Assembly (NCBI RefSeq): GCF_014199295.1
Contig: NZ_JACIJH010000011.1
Coordinates: 62,001 to 126,000, forward strand
Reading direction: 5' to 3'
Length of the DNA stretch: 64,000 nt
Origin: Sphingopyxis panaciterrulae
GTDB taxonomy: Bacteria > Pseudomonadota > Alphaproteobacteria > Sphingomonadales > Sphingomonadaceae
Shown here: piece by piece, positions 36,667 through 47,099 of the stretch
Layout: each line of letters opens with the position of its first letter
Position numbering within the stretch: the first letter of the stretch is position 1
Notes under the pieces: model-generated
What the model saw: the letters and a program-made list of their open reading frames with translations, nothing else
What the model was told of the DNA's origin: nothing
Databases searched by the model: none
Program-made: the position numbers and the translations under genes

Positions 36667-36720
36667 GCGCCGGTCGCGGGCGGCCCGGCGTGGTCTCGGG
36701 TGGGAAGCGCCATTCCCCCC

Positions 36721-36803
36721 TTTGTCATTCCCGCGAAAGCGGGAATCCAGAGCGTGCGTCGGCTGACCTCCCACTGGATTCCCGCTTTCGCGGGAATGAC
36801 AAA
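36721..36803. repeat. Intergenic palindromic repeat, family E
   Basis: Arms tttgtcattcccgcgaaagc and its complement ending gggaatgacaaa, with inner atccag/ctggat. It lies between the convergent dehydrogenase and pteridine-reductase-like genes. Related elements at 23638-23727, 27272-27355 and 32811-32830 share the gcgaaagc hairpin core. Confidence 0.87.
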
Positions 36804-36858
36804 ATAGGGGGATGCCCAGCGTCGCTCACCGCTCGCTTCCTGCCACCGCTCGCGGCAG

Positions 36859-37638
36859 TCAATCCCGCTCCAGGTGCACGAAATCGCGCTCCATCGGCGC
36901 CAGATGCGCGCCGCCGTCGACGAAGATTGTCTGCCCCGTCACCGCCTCGGCGCGCGCGAGATACAGCACCGCCTCGGCGACCTGGTCGGGGGTCGGCAGC
37001 GCGCCCAGCGGCATGCGCGCCGCGAGCCGCTCGATCTGGCCCCCGCTGTAATCCTCGGTCGCCAGCGTCAGCCCCGGCGCCACCGCATTGACCCGCGCGC
37101 GGTTTCCAAACGCGACCGCCAGCGTCGCCGTCGCCTGCCACAGCGCCGCCTTCGACAGGCTGTACGCGACCTGGTCGGGGACCGGATGCGCGACGCGCTG
37201 GTCGACGATGTTGACGATCGCGGGGCGCTGTCCGGATTCTGCATTGGAAACCAATGACTTGGATAGCATGACCGGGGCGTGGTGGTTGACCTGCATCATC
37301 GCGGCCAGCGCCTCCGGCTCCAGCGCGGTCCAGTCGCCCTCGGCGAACAGCGCGGCATTGTTGACGAGCAGGTCGGGGGCGCGGCCGAAGCGGGCGGCAA
37401 CTTCCGGCACCAGTGCGGCAACTTCGGCGGGGTTCGCCAGGTCGGCGGTGAAGTGTCGGCATTCCGCGCCCGTCTCGGCAAGCGCGTCGGCCAGCAAGGC
37501 GTCGGGATCGGCGGCGCTCCGCTTGTGCAGCGCCAGCGCATAGCCCGCGCGCGCCAGCCGCGCCGCCACCGCCGCCCCCACCCGGTGGAGCCCGCCCGTC
37601 ACCAGCGCCAGGGGCACGCTGCGCGGCACTTTCGTCAA
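36859..37638 (-). CDS. SDR family, pteridine reductase/FolM-like
   Basis: 259-residue SDR. Its nucleotide loop is TGGLHRVGAAVA, matching the TGxxxRxG form found in pteridine reductases and FolM rather than the usual TGxxxGxG. NNAALFAEGDW and the catalytic YSLSKAALWQ follow. These enzymes reduce dihydropterins/dihydrofolate with NADPH. It starts with a TTG that overlaps the stop of the dihydroneopterin aldolase gene, and this neighbourhood supports a pterin role. It could supply tetrahydropterin for PhhA. Confidence 0.83.
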   Translation of the reverse strand: MTKVPRSVPLALVTGGLHRVGAAVAARLARAGYALALHKRSAADPDALLADALAETGAECRHFTADLANPAEVAALVPEVAARFGRAPDLLVNNAALFAEGDWTALEPEALAAMMQVNHHAPVMLSKSLVSNAESGQRPAIVNIVDQRVAHPVPDQVAYSLSKAALWQATATLAVAFGNRARVNAVAPGLTLATEDYSGGQIERLAARMPLGALPTPDQVAEAVLYLARAEAVTGQTIFVDGGAHLAPMERDFVHLERD

Positions 37639-38030
37639 CTTCGGGCCCGCCGCATCGTGATGCCGATCTGCTCGCCCTCCTCGGCGATCGCCAGCTTGAC
37701 GATCTTGACCTCGACCGCCTCGATCCGGTCGTCCTGCAGAAAGAGGGTGTCGATGATATGCTCGGCGACGCTTTCGATCAGCACGAAATGCACATCCTTG
37801 GGAATCCCCTCGGTCGCCGCGAATTTCAGGTGCATATAATCCTTCGATCCGCTCAGCGGCGTCGCCGGATCATAATGGTCCGCCATCGCCAGCCGCGCGC
37901 GCACAGAGATGCGTAGCGGCTGCGGCAGATGCGTCTCCGCCGAATAGATGCCGGTCAGAACCTCGACGGTCAGCCCGTCCACTTCGAGCCACAGTTGATC
38001 GGTCACAAGAAAATCCTGTCGAACGGGCAC
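37635..38030 (-). CDS. folB: Dihydroneopterin aldolase (FolB/FolX type)
   Basis: 131 residues. VEVLTGIYSAETHLPQPLRISV carries the conserved Glu of the active site (usual pattern GIYxxE), and AVEVKIVKLAIAEEGEQIGI (here VKIVKLAIAE) the catalytic Lys. It splits dihydroneopterin to hydroxymethyl-dihydropterin for folate, or epimerises pterins if it is FolX-like. The upstream GTG at 38030 is taken as start; a second GTG eight codons later is possible. It is coupled by overlap to the pteridine-reductase-like gene. Confidence 0.82.
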   Translation of the reverse strand: MPVRQDFLVTDQLWLEVDGLTVEVLTGIYSAETHLPQPLRISVRARLAMADHYDPATPLSGSKDYMHLKFAATEGIPKDVHFVLIESVAEHIIDTLFLQDDRIEAVEVKIVKLAIAEEGEQIGITMRRARS

Positions 38031-38096
38031 GATATTCGGCTTTTCAACGCCGACCCCGGACCCTAAAGCGCCGCCGCATTAGCGAAAGGGTGCGCG

Positions 38097-38600
38097 TTGG
38101 TCGAGTTCCTTCCATTGTCCGATATCGAACCATCGGCGGTCGAGCCTCTGCTCGACGCCGCCTTCGGGCCCGACCGCTTCGCACGAACCGCCTATCGCAT
38201 CCGCGAGGGGACGGCGGCGATTCCGGCGCTCAGCTTCGCGCTGGTCGAGGATGCAGCGCTCGTCGGCACGATCCAGTGCTGGCCGGTCGCGCACCGCACG
38301 GCGGACGGCACGGTCAGCCCGCTCGTCATGGTCGGCCCGGTCGCGGTGCGCCCCGATGTCCAGCGCGGCGGCCACGGCCGCGCGCTGATGGCGCATATGC
38401 TCGCCGCGGCCGAGGCGCGGGCCGACGCCGCGCTGATGATGATCGGCGACCCCGAATATTATGGCCGCTTCTTCGGCTTCACCGCCGACGCGACCGGCGC
38501 GTGGGACCTCCCCGGCCCCTTCGAGAAACGCCGCCTCCTCGCCCGCGCGGCGAACGGCCACGCTCTGCCCATGGGCGCGGGCATGATCGGACCGCGCTAA
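38097..38600 (+). CDS. GNAT-family N-acetyltransferase
   Basis: 167-residue GNAT. The acetyl-CoA-binding motif is VGPVAVRPDVQRGGHGRALM (R/Q-x-x-G-x-G), followed by an ALMMIGDPEYYGRFFGF strand-helix that also fits the family. The acceptor is unknown. It uses a TTG start after a GAAAGGG ribosome site. Divergent from folB. Confidence 0.85.
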   Translation: MVEFLPLSDIEPSAVEPLLDAAFGPDRFARTAYRIREGTAAIPALSFALVEDAALVGTIQCWPVAHRTADGTVSPLVMVGPVAVRPDVQRGGHGRALMAHMLAAAEARADAALMMIGDPEYYGRFFGFTADATGAWDLPGPFEKRRLLARAANGHALPMGAGMIGPR

Positions 38601-38605
38601 AGGAT

Positions 38606-38810
38606 ATTCACGCAGGCAGAGGGCGCGGAGATTTTGTTCGCGCGGAGGCGCGGAGACGCGGAGAGGTTGCATCTGCCGCGAAGCGGTCTTCCATTTGCAG
38701 CCTCGCGAAATAACGCATTGCCCCGAAAATGAGGAGCCTGTCGGCTCGACCCTCTCTCCGCGTCTCCGCGTGAATCTCTTCTTCTTCTCTGCGCCCTCCG
38801 CGCGAATCCA
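38606..38810. repeat. Large palindromic element, family F
   Basis: The gap between the acetyltransferase and the DUF1285 gene (about 260 bases) is mostly an imperfect inverted repeat. Outer parts read attcacgcaggcagagggcg and ccctccgcgcgaatcc, and inner arms read cggagacgcggagag and ctctccgcgtctccg. Compared with the 61-base copy in leuCD, it carries a much longer centre. No coding region is seen. Confidence 0.7.
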
Positions 38811-38859
38811 TTTCGCAAAGCCGCCTTGCGCCCTTCGCCAGCACCCCTATGTCGGACCC

Positions 38860-39444
38860 ATGGTCACCCCCGCGCCGTCGCTTCCCAAACCCTTTTCGCA
38901 GCTTTCGCTGACCGAGGCGGCCGAGCTGCTCGCGGCGCGCGAGCTCCCGCCGGTCGAGACATGGAACCCCGCCCGTACCGGCGACAGCGCGATGGAGATC
39001 CGCGCCGACGGCAGTTGGTATCATGAGGGCGGTCGCATCAATCGCCCGGCGATGATCCGGCTCTTCTCGACCATCCTGCGCCGCGAGACCGACGGCAGCC
39101 ACGTCCTCGTCACCCCGGCCGAAAAGCTTGCCATCGCGGTCGAGGACATGCCCTTCCGTGCCGTCGAGATGAAGAGCGAGGGGAAGGGGCGGGCGCGCAA
39201 GCTGGTCTTCCGCCTCGACACCGACGATCTTGTCATGGCGGGTCCGGACCATCCGCTCTCCTTCGGCCGCGACCCCGACCGCCCCGACCCGCGCCTCCAC
39301 GTCCGCGGCGTGATCGGCAACGGACTCGACGCGCGTATCGACCGCGCGCTTTATTACGAGATCGTCGAAATGGCTCTGGCGGATGGGGGCGATCCGCCCG
39401 CCATCTGGTCCGACGGCGCCCGCTTTCCGCTGGTGGATTGCTGA
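38860..39444 (+). CDS. DUF1285-family protein
   Basis: 194 residues of DUF1285 (unknown function). PVETWNPARTGDSAMEIRAD, GSWYHEGGRINRPAMIRLFS and the ILRRETDGSHVLVTPAEKLAI centre fit the family, and LHVRGVIGNGLDARIDRALYYEI is the conserved end (read in parts). The start at the ATG at 38860 is preferred. The stop overlaps the Nudix start (TGATG). First gene of a three-gene set with Nudix and cca, a common arrangement in alphaproteobacteria. Confidence 0.87.
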   Translation: MVTPAPSLPKPFSQLSLTEAAELLAARELPPVETWNPARTGDSAMEIRADGSWYHEGGRINRPAMIRLFSTILRRETDGSHVLVTPAEKLAIAVEDMPFRAVEMKSEGKGRARKLVFRLDTDDLVMAGPDHPLSFGRDPDRPDPRLHVRGVIGNGLDARIDRALYYEIVEMALADGGDPPAIWSDGARFPLVDC

Positions 39445-40034
39445 TGCTGTCGGACAAGCTGCGCGTCGCGCTCGACAATCTGCTCCCCGATCCGGGCGAG
39501 GATGAATCCTATCTGCTGGACCGCGCCGACCGGTTGCGCGCGGCGGCGGTGCTGATCGCCTTCACCGACCGGCCCGACCCCGGCGTGATCCTGACCCAGC
39601 GCCCGCAATGGCTGCGCGCCCATGCCGGGCAGGTCGCCTTTCCCGGCGGCAAGGTCGACCCCGGCGACCGCGACGTCGTCGACGCCGCGCTGCGCGAGGC
39701 GGAGGAGGAGATCGGGCTGCACCGCCGCGACGTGACCATCGCCGGCACCACCGATCCCTATCGCTCGGGCAGCGGCTATCACATCACCCCGGTGCTCGGC
39801 GTCATCCCGCCCGACCTGCCGCTCGATCCCAATCCCGACGAGGTCGAGGAATGGTTCGAGGTGCCGCTCGACCATCTCTTCAACCCCGACAATTACACGC
39901 CGCAACAGGCGCATTGGCAGGGCCGGCTGCGCCGCTATTATGACATGCACTGGCAGGGACGGCGGATCTGGGGCGTGACGGCGGATATCATCATCAACCT
40001 TGCGCGCCGTATGCCGGCGGACTGGCACCGATGA
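39444..40034 (+). CDS. Nudix hydrolase, CoA pyrophosphatase-like
   Basis: 196 residues. The Nudix region is PGGKVDPGDRDVVDAALREA, then EEEIGL, with the REAEEEIGL helix intact. The first Glu of the usual box is Asp. ILTQRPQWLRAHAGQVAFPG in front of it is characteristic of the CoA/NudL branch, which cleaves CoA and derivatives into 4'-phosphopantetheine and ADP. The start overlaps the DUF1285 stop and the end overlaps the cca start (ATGA), so the operon is tightly coupled. Confidence 0.9.
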   Translation: MLSDKLRVALDNLLPDPGEDESYLLDRADRLRAAAVLIAFTDRPDPGVILTQRPQWLRAHAGQVAFPGGKVDPGDRDVVDAALREAEEEIGLHRRDVTIAGTTDPYRSGSGYHITPVLGVIPPDLPLDPNPDEVEEWFEVPLDHLFNPDNYTPQQAHWQGRLRRYYDMHWQGRRIWGVTADIIINLARRMPADWHR

Positions 40035-41236
40035 CCCGGCTGCCCGATGCCGAGTGGCGGACGCGGCCGGGGCTGCGGCGGATCGTCGCGGCGCTCGGCG
40101 CCGACGCGGCGAAGATCGTCGGCGGCGCGGTGCGCGACACCCTGCTCGGAACCCCCGTCACCGACGTCGATCTCGCGACCCCGCTGCGCCCCGACGAGGT
40201 GACCCGGCGGCTCGAAGCGGCCGACGTCAAGGTCGTGCCGACCGGCATCGCCCACGGCACCGTCACTGCCATCGCGAGCGGCGACCGGCACGAGATCACG
40301 ACGCTGCGCCGCGACGTCGCGACCGACGGGCGCCGCGCGACGATCGCCTTCGCCGACGACTGGCGCGACGATGCCGCGCGGCGCGACTTCACGATCAACG
40401 CGCTCTACGCCGATCCCGCGACGGGAGCGGTCGACGACTGGTTCGGCGGCCTCGCCGATCTGGAGGCGGGATGCGTGCGCTTCATCGGCGACGCGGCGAC
40501 GCGGATCGCGGAGGACCATCTGCGCATCCTGCGCTTCTACCGCTTCGCGGCGCGCTTCGGGCACGGCAGCCTCGACCCCGTCAGCCACGCCGCGGCGGTC
40601 GCGGCGCGCCATTCGCTCAAGAGCCTGTCGCGCGAGCGCATCGCCGACGAACTGCTCAAGATCTTGGCGCTGCCCGACCCGCGCGCGATCGTCGGCCAGA
40701 TGGCGGCCGACGGCATCTTCGCGGAGATCGTGCCCGAACTCGACCCCGCTTTCGCCGCGGCGCTCGACCGGCTGCGCGATGCCGAGGCAGTGACGGACGC
40801 CGCGCCCGCGCCGCTGCGCCGGCTGGCGGCCCTGCTGCCCGCCGACGCCGCGATTGCCGACCAGGTGGCGAGCCGGCTGCGCCTGTCGAAGCGGCAGCGC
40901 GGGCATCTCGCCGCGCTCGCCGCGCACCGCGGCGACACCGCGCGGCCGGCGCGCCAGCTTGCCCATGCCGTGGGGGTCGACGCGGCGCGCGATATCCATC
41001 TGCTCGCCGGCGTCGATCCGGCCGCGGCGCTGCGCAGCCTCGTCGGCTGGACGGTGCCCGCCCTGCCGCTCAAGGGCGGCGATGTCGTCGCGCGCGGCAT
41101 TGCGGCGGGGCCGGAAGTCGCGCGGCTGTTGCGCGCGGTCGAGGCGGCGTGGGTGGCGGAGGATTTTCCCGATGCGGCGCGCGTGCGCGACCTGCTCGAT
41201 CAGAAGATCGGCTCGTCGAGCGACCGGCGCCAGTAA
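40031..41236 (+). CDS. cca: CCA tRNA nucleotidyltransferase
   Basis: 401 residues. The class II nucleotidyltransferase head KIVGGAVRDTLLGTPVTDVD carries the metal-binding Asp45 and Asp47. RRDFTINALYADP and LRILRFYRFAARFG are the next conserved motifs. It builds or repairs the 3' CCA end of tRNAs. There is no HD domain, as is usual for alphaproteobacterial enzymes. The last 37 bases overlap the 3' end of the convergent GGDEF-EAL gene. Confidence 0.94.
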   Translation: MTRLPDAEWRTRPGLRRIVAALGADAAKIVGGAVRDTLLGTPVTDVDLATPLRPDEVTRRLEAADVKVVPTGIAHGTVTAIASGDRHEITTLRRDVATDGRRATIAFADDWRDDAARRDFTINALYADPATGAVDDWFGGLADLEAGCVRFIGDAATRIAEDHLRILRFYRFAARFGHGSLDPVSHAAAVAARHSLKSLSRERIADELLKILALPDPRAIVGQMAADGIFAEIVPELDPAFAAALDRLRDAEAVTDAAPAPLRRLAALLPADAAIADQVASRLRLSKRQRGHLAALAAHRGDTARPARQLAHAVGVDAARDIHLLAGVDPAAALRSLVGWTVPALPLKGGDVVARGIAAGPEVARLLRAVEAAWVAEDFPDAARVRDLLDQKIGSSSDRRQ

Positions 41237-42909
41237 TCGAAGGCCGCGGGGCCCTCCATCGGCCGCGCCAACAGGAATCCCTGCCCGAAATCGCAGCCGA
41301 GCGCCGACAGCAGCCGCGCTTGGTCGGCGGTCTCGACGCCCTCGGCCGTGGTCCGCATCCCCAGCACCTCGGCCAGGCTCTGGATCGTGCGGACGATCGC
41401 CGCCTTGTCGCGATCCTCGACCATATGGTCGACGAAGCTGCGGTCGATCTTGAGCACGTCGATCGGCAGCCGCTGCAGATAGGCGAGGTTCGAATAGCCG
41501 GTGCCGAAATCGTCCATCGCGATGCGTGCATCGAGCGCCTTCAGTTCGCTCAGCACCGACAGCGCGAGGTCGGGGTCGCCGATGATCGCGCTTTCGGTCA
41601 GCTCGATCATCAGCCGCTCGCCGCCGATGCGGTTCGCGGCCAGCGCGTCGCGTACCACCGCCGCGACATCGTCGCGCACCAACTGGATCGCCGAGACATT
41701 GACCGAGAAATAGCAGTCGACCGGCGCGCCGCCGTTGAGCGCGTCCCATTCGGCGAGCACCTGCGCCGCCTTGCCGATCGCCCATTGGCCGAGCGGGACG
41801 ATCAGCCCCGAATCCTCGGCGACGGGGATGAACTCGGTCGGCGGCACCGGCTGGCCTTCGCCATTGTCCCAGCGCGCCAGCGCCTCGAAGCCCGCGACCT
41901 TGCCGGTCGCCAGCTCGACCAGCGGCTGAAAGGCGAGGCGCAGCCGATCCTCCTCGATCGCGCTCCGCAGCGCGGTCTCCAGCCCGAAGCGGTTGTCGGA
42001 CACGATCGCTGCCTCGGGCTCGTAGATTTCGATGCGGTCGGTCTGCTTCGCGCGCTTGAGCGCGATCTGCGCGTGGCGAATCTGGTCGGCGATATCGCTC
42101 TCGCCCGGTCCCTGGATCGCGCAGCCCAGCGCGCAGTCGACGCTGACCTTCAGGTCGCCGATGCGAAAGGGGTGGTCGAAACAGCCGCGGATGCGCCGCG
42201 CCATTTCGCGGACGTCGGCCTTGCCGCCGGCGATGCGCGAATAGATGGCGAACTCGTCGCCGCCGCTGCGCGCCAATATGTCGCCGCCGCGCAGGCTCGA
42301 TTTCAGCCGCCGCGCGACGGTGATGATCAGCTCGTCGCCGGCCAGCGGCCCGATATGCTCGTTGATCCGGCTGAACCGCGCGAGGTCGAGCAGCAATATC
42401 GCATGTTCGGCGGGCTCCTCGCCCTCGACGCTCATCTCGACCAGCTCCTCGAACCCGGCGCGGTTGGGCAGGCCGGTCAGGCTGTCCGACACCAGTTCGC
42501 GGCGCAGGTTGCGCTCGATCATCATCTCCTGCGTGCGATCGATCAGGGTCAGCAGGAATAGCGAGGTGTCGCCATTCTCGTCCGTCAGGGGGCCGATCGA
42601 ACCGCGCAGGTCGCGGGCCGCCGGTCCTTCGCCCAGCCGGCATGAAAATTCCTGCGCCTCGCCCTGCCGCTGTGCCGCCCGCTCGATCGCGCGCCGCATC
42701 TCGATCGGCGACCGCGCGCCGCCCGGTGTCAATTCCAGCCGGTCGAAGGCGCCGTTGCTGGCATGGAGGCTGAAATTGCCGCGCGCCAGCGGCCGGATCA
42801 GCGCCGCCGGCACCGGAAGAGCGTCGATCCAGCCGACGAACAGCGAGGGCCGGTCTTCGCCGGTTCGATCGATAGGCATAACTAAGGGTTTTGTGCGACC
42901 TTTCCCCAT
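41200..42909 (-). CDS. Bifunctional GGDEF-EAL c-di-GMP protein
   Basis: 569 residues without membrane helices. Residues 20-130 resemble a PAS-like sensor domain. The GGDEF domain has an intact ARSGGDEF (216-220), and its product-inhibition site RGGD (207-210) lies five residues upstream. The EAL domain has EALARW (342-347), ELTES, MDDFGTGYSNL, LKIDRSF and AEGVET, all needed for phosphodiesterase activity. Both c-di-GMP synthesis and breakdown are therefore possible. The ATG at 42909 or at 42879 could be the start, as neither has a good ribosome site. Its 3' end overlaps cca. Confidence 0.9.
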   Translation of the reverse strand: MGKGRTKPLVMPIDRTGEDRPSLFVGWIDALPVPAALIRPLARGNFSLHASNGAFDRLELTPGGARSPIEMRRAIERAAQRQGEAQEFSCRLGEGPAARDLRGSIGPLTDENGDTSLFLLTLIDRTQEMMIERNLRRELVSDSLTGLPNRAGFEELVEMSVEGEEPAEHAILLLDLARFSRINEHIGPLAGDELIITVARRLKSSLRGGDILARSGGDEFAIYSRIAGGKADVREMARRIRGCFDHPFRIGDLKVSVDCALGCAIQGPGESDIADQIRHAQIALKRAKQTDRIEIYEPEAAIVSDNRFGLETALRSAIEEDRLRLAFQPLVELATGKVAGFEALARWDNGEGQPVPPTEFIPVAEDSGLIVPLGQWAIGKAAQVLAEWDALNGGAPVDCYFSVNVSAIQLVRDDVAAVVRDALAANRIGGERLMIELTESAIIGDPDLALSVLSELKALDARIAMDDFGTGYSNLAYLQRLPIDVLKIDRSFVDHMVEDRDKAAIVRTIQSLAEVLGMRTTAEGVETADQARLLSALGCDFGQGFLLARPMEGPAAFDYWRRSLDEPIF

Positions 42910-42969
42910 TGATCCATGGCTAGGGGATCGGGGGTAAAAAAGCTATTTACGGCTACAAGAAAAATAGGA

Positions 42970-45270
<2,301 letters not shown>

Positions 45271-45814
45271 TACCCGCCGCCGATAGCAAGGCGCGCGCCG
45301 CATGGCAAAGGGGGCGTTGCACCTGTCGCCGCCGCCTCCGTCTCCCCTCCCGCTTGCAGGAGGGGTAGCGAGGCTTGGCAGCTTGCTGGCTAGCCGCAGC
45401 GGGGTGGGCCATGGCGACGTCGCTGCCCACCCCCGATCCCTCCCGCAAGCGGGAGGGGAGGGCAAAGACATCGACTGCCCTCCGCTCCGACAAACCGCTG
45501 TTCTACAATATCTCGGCGCGATATGCGGGCCCGATGGTGTCCGCTCCTTTCCCTGCTGACATGCGATTTGCGTGTGCAGTTGCGCGGGGTTTCGCCCATT
45601 TTTACCGCGATCCTCTCCGCGCGTGCTTTGCGCGGTCGGCCGGCCGCGCGCCGGCGCGCTGCGGCGGCGGCTTGTCGCGCCAGCATGGCGTTTCGTCCGA
45701 TTTGCGAATATAGTTGCGCGGAATTCCGGCCTTTTTCGCGGGCGCTCTCGTCGCCCGGTTGCGCGCCTTGGGGCTTTCCCGCACAGGAAGCCTCGACAGG
45801 GAAGGAGCGACGCC
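45271..45814. other. Non-coding 544-base region with a palindrome and a degenerate direct repeat
   Basis: No convincing gene lies between parC and the DUF1295 gene. It contains a family G palindrome (45341-45464). It also holds two related stretches of about 53 bases, 45562-45616 and 45696-45748, both containing cgatttgcg and agttgcgcgg and ending in a C/T-rich ctctc. Small ORFs here have skewed Arg/Ala content and no family resemblance. Confidence 0.55.
45341..45464. repeat. Palindromic repeat, family G (second copy)
   Basis: Arms ctcccctcccgcttgcagga and tcccgcaagcgggaggggag, with inner ggggtgggccatggcg/cgctgcccacccc. It lies upstream of parC. Related to the element between modA and modB by its CT/GA-rich arms and the ggctagcc-type middle. 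Confidence 0.75.
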
Positions 45815-46630
45815 ATGACGGGCATCGGGCAGGTGCTCATCGTCAATTTCATCGGGCTGATCGTCGCGATCCTCGGCCTGTGGGCCGGTGCGCGCGCGAT
45901 CCGCGACGTGTCCTTCGTCGACGCCTTCTGGCCCCTCGGCATGGTGCTGCTCGCGTGGGGCAGCGCGCTGCAGGCGGGATTCGGCGGACAACGGACCCAG
46001 CTCATTCTCGCGCTCGTCACCCTCTGGGGGTTGCGGCTTGCCGCCCACCTTTTCCTGCGCTGGCGCGCGCAGGGGGAGGACCCGCGCTATCGCCGGATAT
46101 TGGAGGCGACCATCGAGGGTCGCGGCTGGAGTTGGGGGAAGGCGGCGCTGCTGTCGGTCTTCCTGACCCAGACGCCCTTGCTCTTCCTGACCTGTCTGCC
46201 GGCGCAGATCGGCGTCTTTGCGAGTGCGACGAGCCTGTCGGCCGAAATGGGCTGGCTGGCCCGCGCCGGCGTGCTCATCGCGGTCGCCGGCATCGTCATC
46301 GAAAGCGTCGCTGACGCCCAGCTTCACGCCTTCCGTCGCCATCCCGCCAGCCGGGGGCGGGTGCTCGACACCGGCTTGTGGCGCTATACGCGCCATCCCA
46401 ATTATTTCGGCGACGCGCTCGTCTGGTGGGGTCTCTGGCTGCTTGCCGCCGATGCCGGCCTGTGGGTTGCCGCCGCCAGCCTGATCGGCCCCGTCTTCCT
46501 GACCTTCACCCTGACGCGCTGGTCGGGCGTGCCGGCGCTCGAACAGGGGCTGCGTCGGACGCGGCCCGGCTATGCCGACTATGCCGCGCGCACCTCCGGA
46601 TTCCTGCCATGGCCGCCAAAGGCGCGTTAG
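45815..46630 (+). CDS. DUF1295-family membrane protein (steroid-reductase-like fold)
   Basis: 271 residues with about seven transmembrane helices. The C-terminal GLWRYTRHPNYFGDALVWWG motif is the DUF1295/isoprenylcysteine-methyltransferase-like signature, and EQGLRRTRPGYADYAARTSG follows near the end. Members resemble 5-alpha-reductases or ICMT enzymes that act on lipid-like substrates; the reaction is unknown. The ATG at 45815 has a GGAAGGAGC site. Its last 22 bases overlap the next gene. Confidence 0.87.
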   Translation: MTGIGQVLIVNFIGLIVAILGLWAGARAIRDVSFVDAFWPLGMVLLAWGSALQAGFGGQRTQLILALVTLWGLRLAAHLFLRWRAQGEDPRYRRILEATIEGRGWSWGKAALLSVFLTQTPLLFLTCLPAQIGVFASATSLSAEMGWLARAGVLIAVAGIVIESVADAQLHAFRRHPASRGRVLDTGLWRYTRHPNYFGDALVWWGLWLLAADAGLWVAAASLIGPVFLTFTLTRWSGVPALEQGLRRTRPGYADYAARTSGFLPWPPKAR

Positions 46631-47076
46631 ATCGGGGGCTGGGCGGCGAGGCGACCGCCGCCGATGCCAGCGCGCTCGGCGACGCGCCGCGTATCCGCGC
46701 GATCCTGACCGACGCGGCGCGCGAGGGACGCAGCGTCAGCTATTCGGAACTGCTCGGCGACCTCGGCTTCCGCTTCACCCGGCCCAAGATGCGCGCGGTG
46801 TGCCGGACGCTGGCCGAGGTCGACCGCCTGTGCGCGCTCGACGGCGAACCCGACCTCGCGGTGCTGGTCGTGCGCGAAAGCGACCGCCTGCCGGGACAAG
46901 GCTGGTGGGTCGGCGGCACCGCGCTGCTGCTCGGTTACGACGGCCCATGGGAGGGCGCGGCGGCGGCGCGCTTCATCCGCGAGCAGCAGCAGGCGGTATT
47001 CGATTATTGGGAGGGACGATGGGATGCCGGAGGCGACCAAGAGCCGCCATCGCCTTCCTCGTCACCCCGGACTTGA
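46609..47076 (+). CDS. Conserved hypothetical protein, possible winged-helix fold
   Basis: 155 residues not matched to a named family with certainty. RIRAILTDAAREGRSVSYSE and LLGDLGFRFTRPKMRAVCRT look like a helix-turn-helix/winged domain reminiscent of alkyltransferase-like proteins, but the PCHR active site of those is absent. A later VLVVRESDRLPGQGWWVGGT strand pair and an acidic tail complete it. It overlaps DUF1295 by 22 bases and is probably cotranscribed. Function unknown. Confidence 0.6.
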   Translation: MAAKGALDRGLGGEATAADASALGDAPRIRAILTDAAREGRSVSYSELLGDLGFRFTRPKMRAVCRTLAEVDRLCALDGEPDLAVLVVRESDRLPGQGWWVGGTALLLGYDGPWEGAAAARFIREQQQAVFDYWEGRWDAGGDQEPPSPSSSPRT

Positions 47077-47090
47077 TCCGGGGTCCCGCT
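47061..47090. repeat. Family D single hairpin
   Basis: The CCCCGGA-CTTGA-TCCGGGG stem-loop is a half-copy of the family D palindrome (full copies at 425-498 and 61471-61560). It overlaps the last codons of the preceding gene and lies 10 bases before the end of the convergent oxygenase gene. It may end transcription of both. Confidence 0.7.
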
Positions 47091-47099
47091 TTCTGCCCA

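Noticed and set aside
40000..42561. An 853-residue plus-strand frame over cca and the GGDEF-EAL gene
   Set aside because: Shadow of real genes; no motif, and biased Arg/Ala/Gly content. The same holds for 42916-45102 over parC and 59488-61470 over dsbD.
45271..46020. N-terminal extension of parC by 250 residues
   Set aside because: The frame happens to stay open but crosses a palindromic repeat and has no family similarity. ParC normally starts at the ATG at 45270.
46609..47076. Alkyltransferase-like (ATL) DNA repair protein
   Set aside because: The opening resembles a winged helix of that type, but the PCHR/PWHR motif is missing, so I left the gene unassigned.
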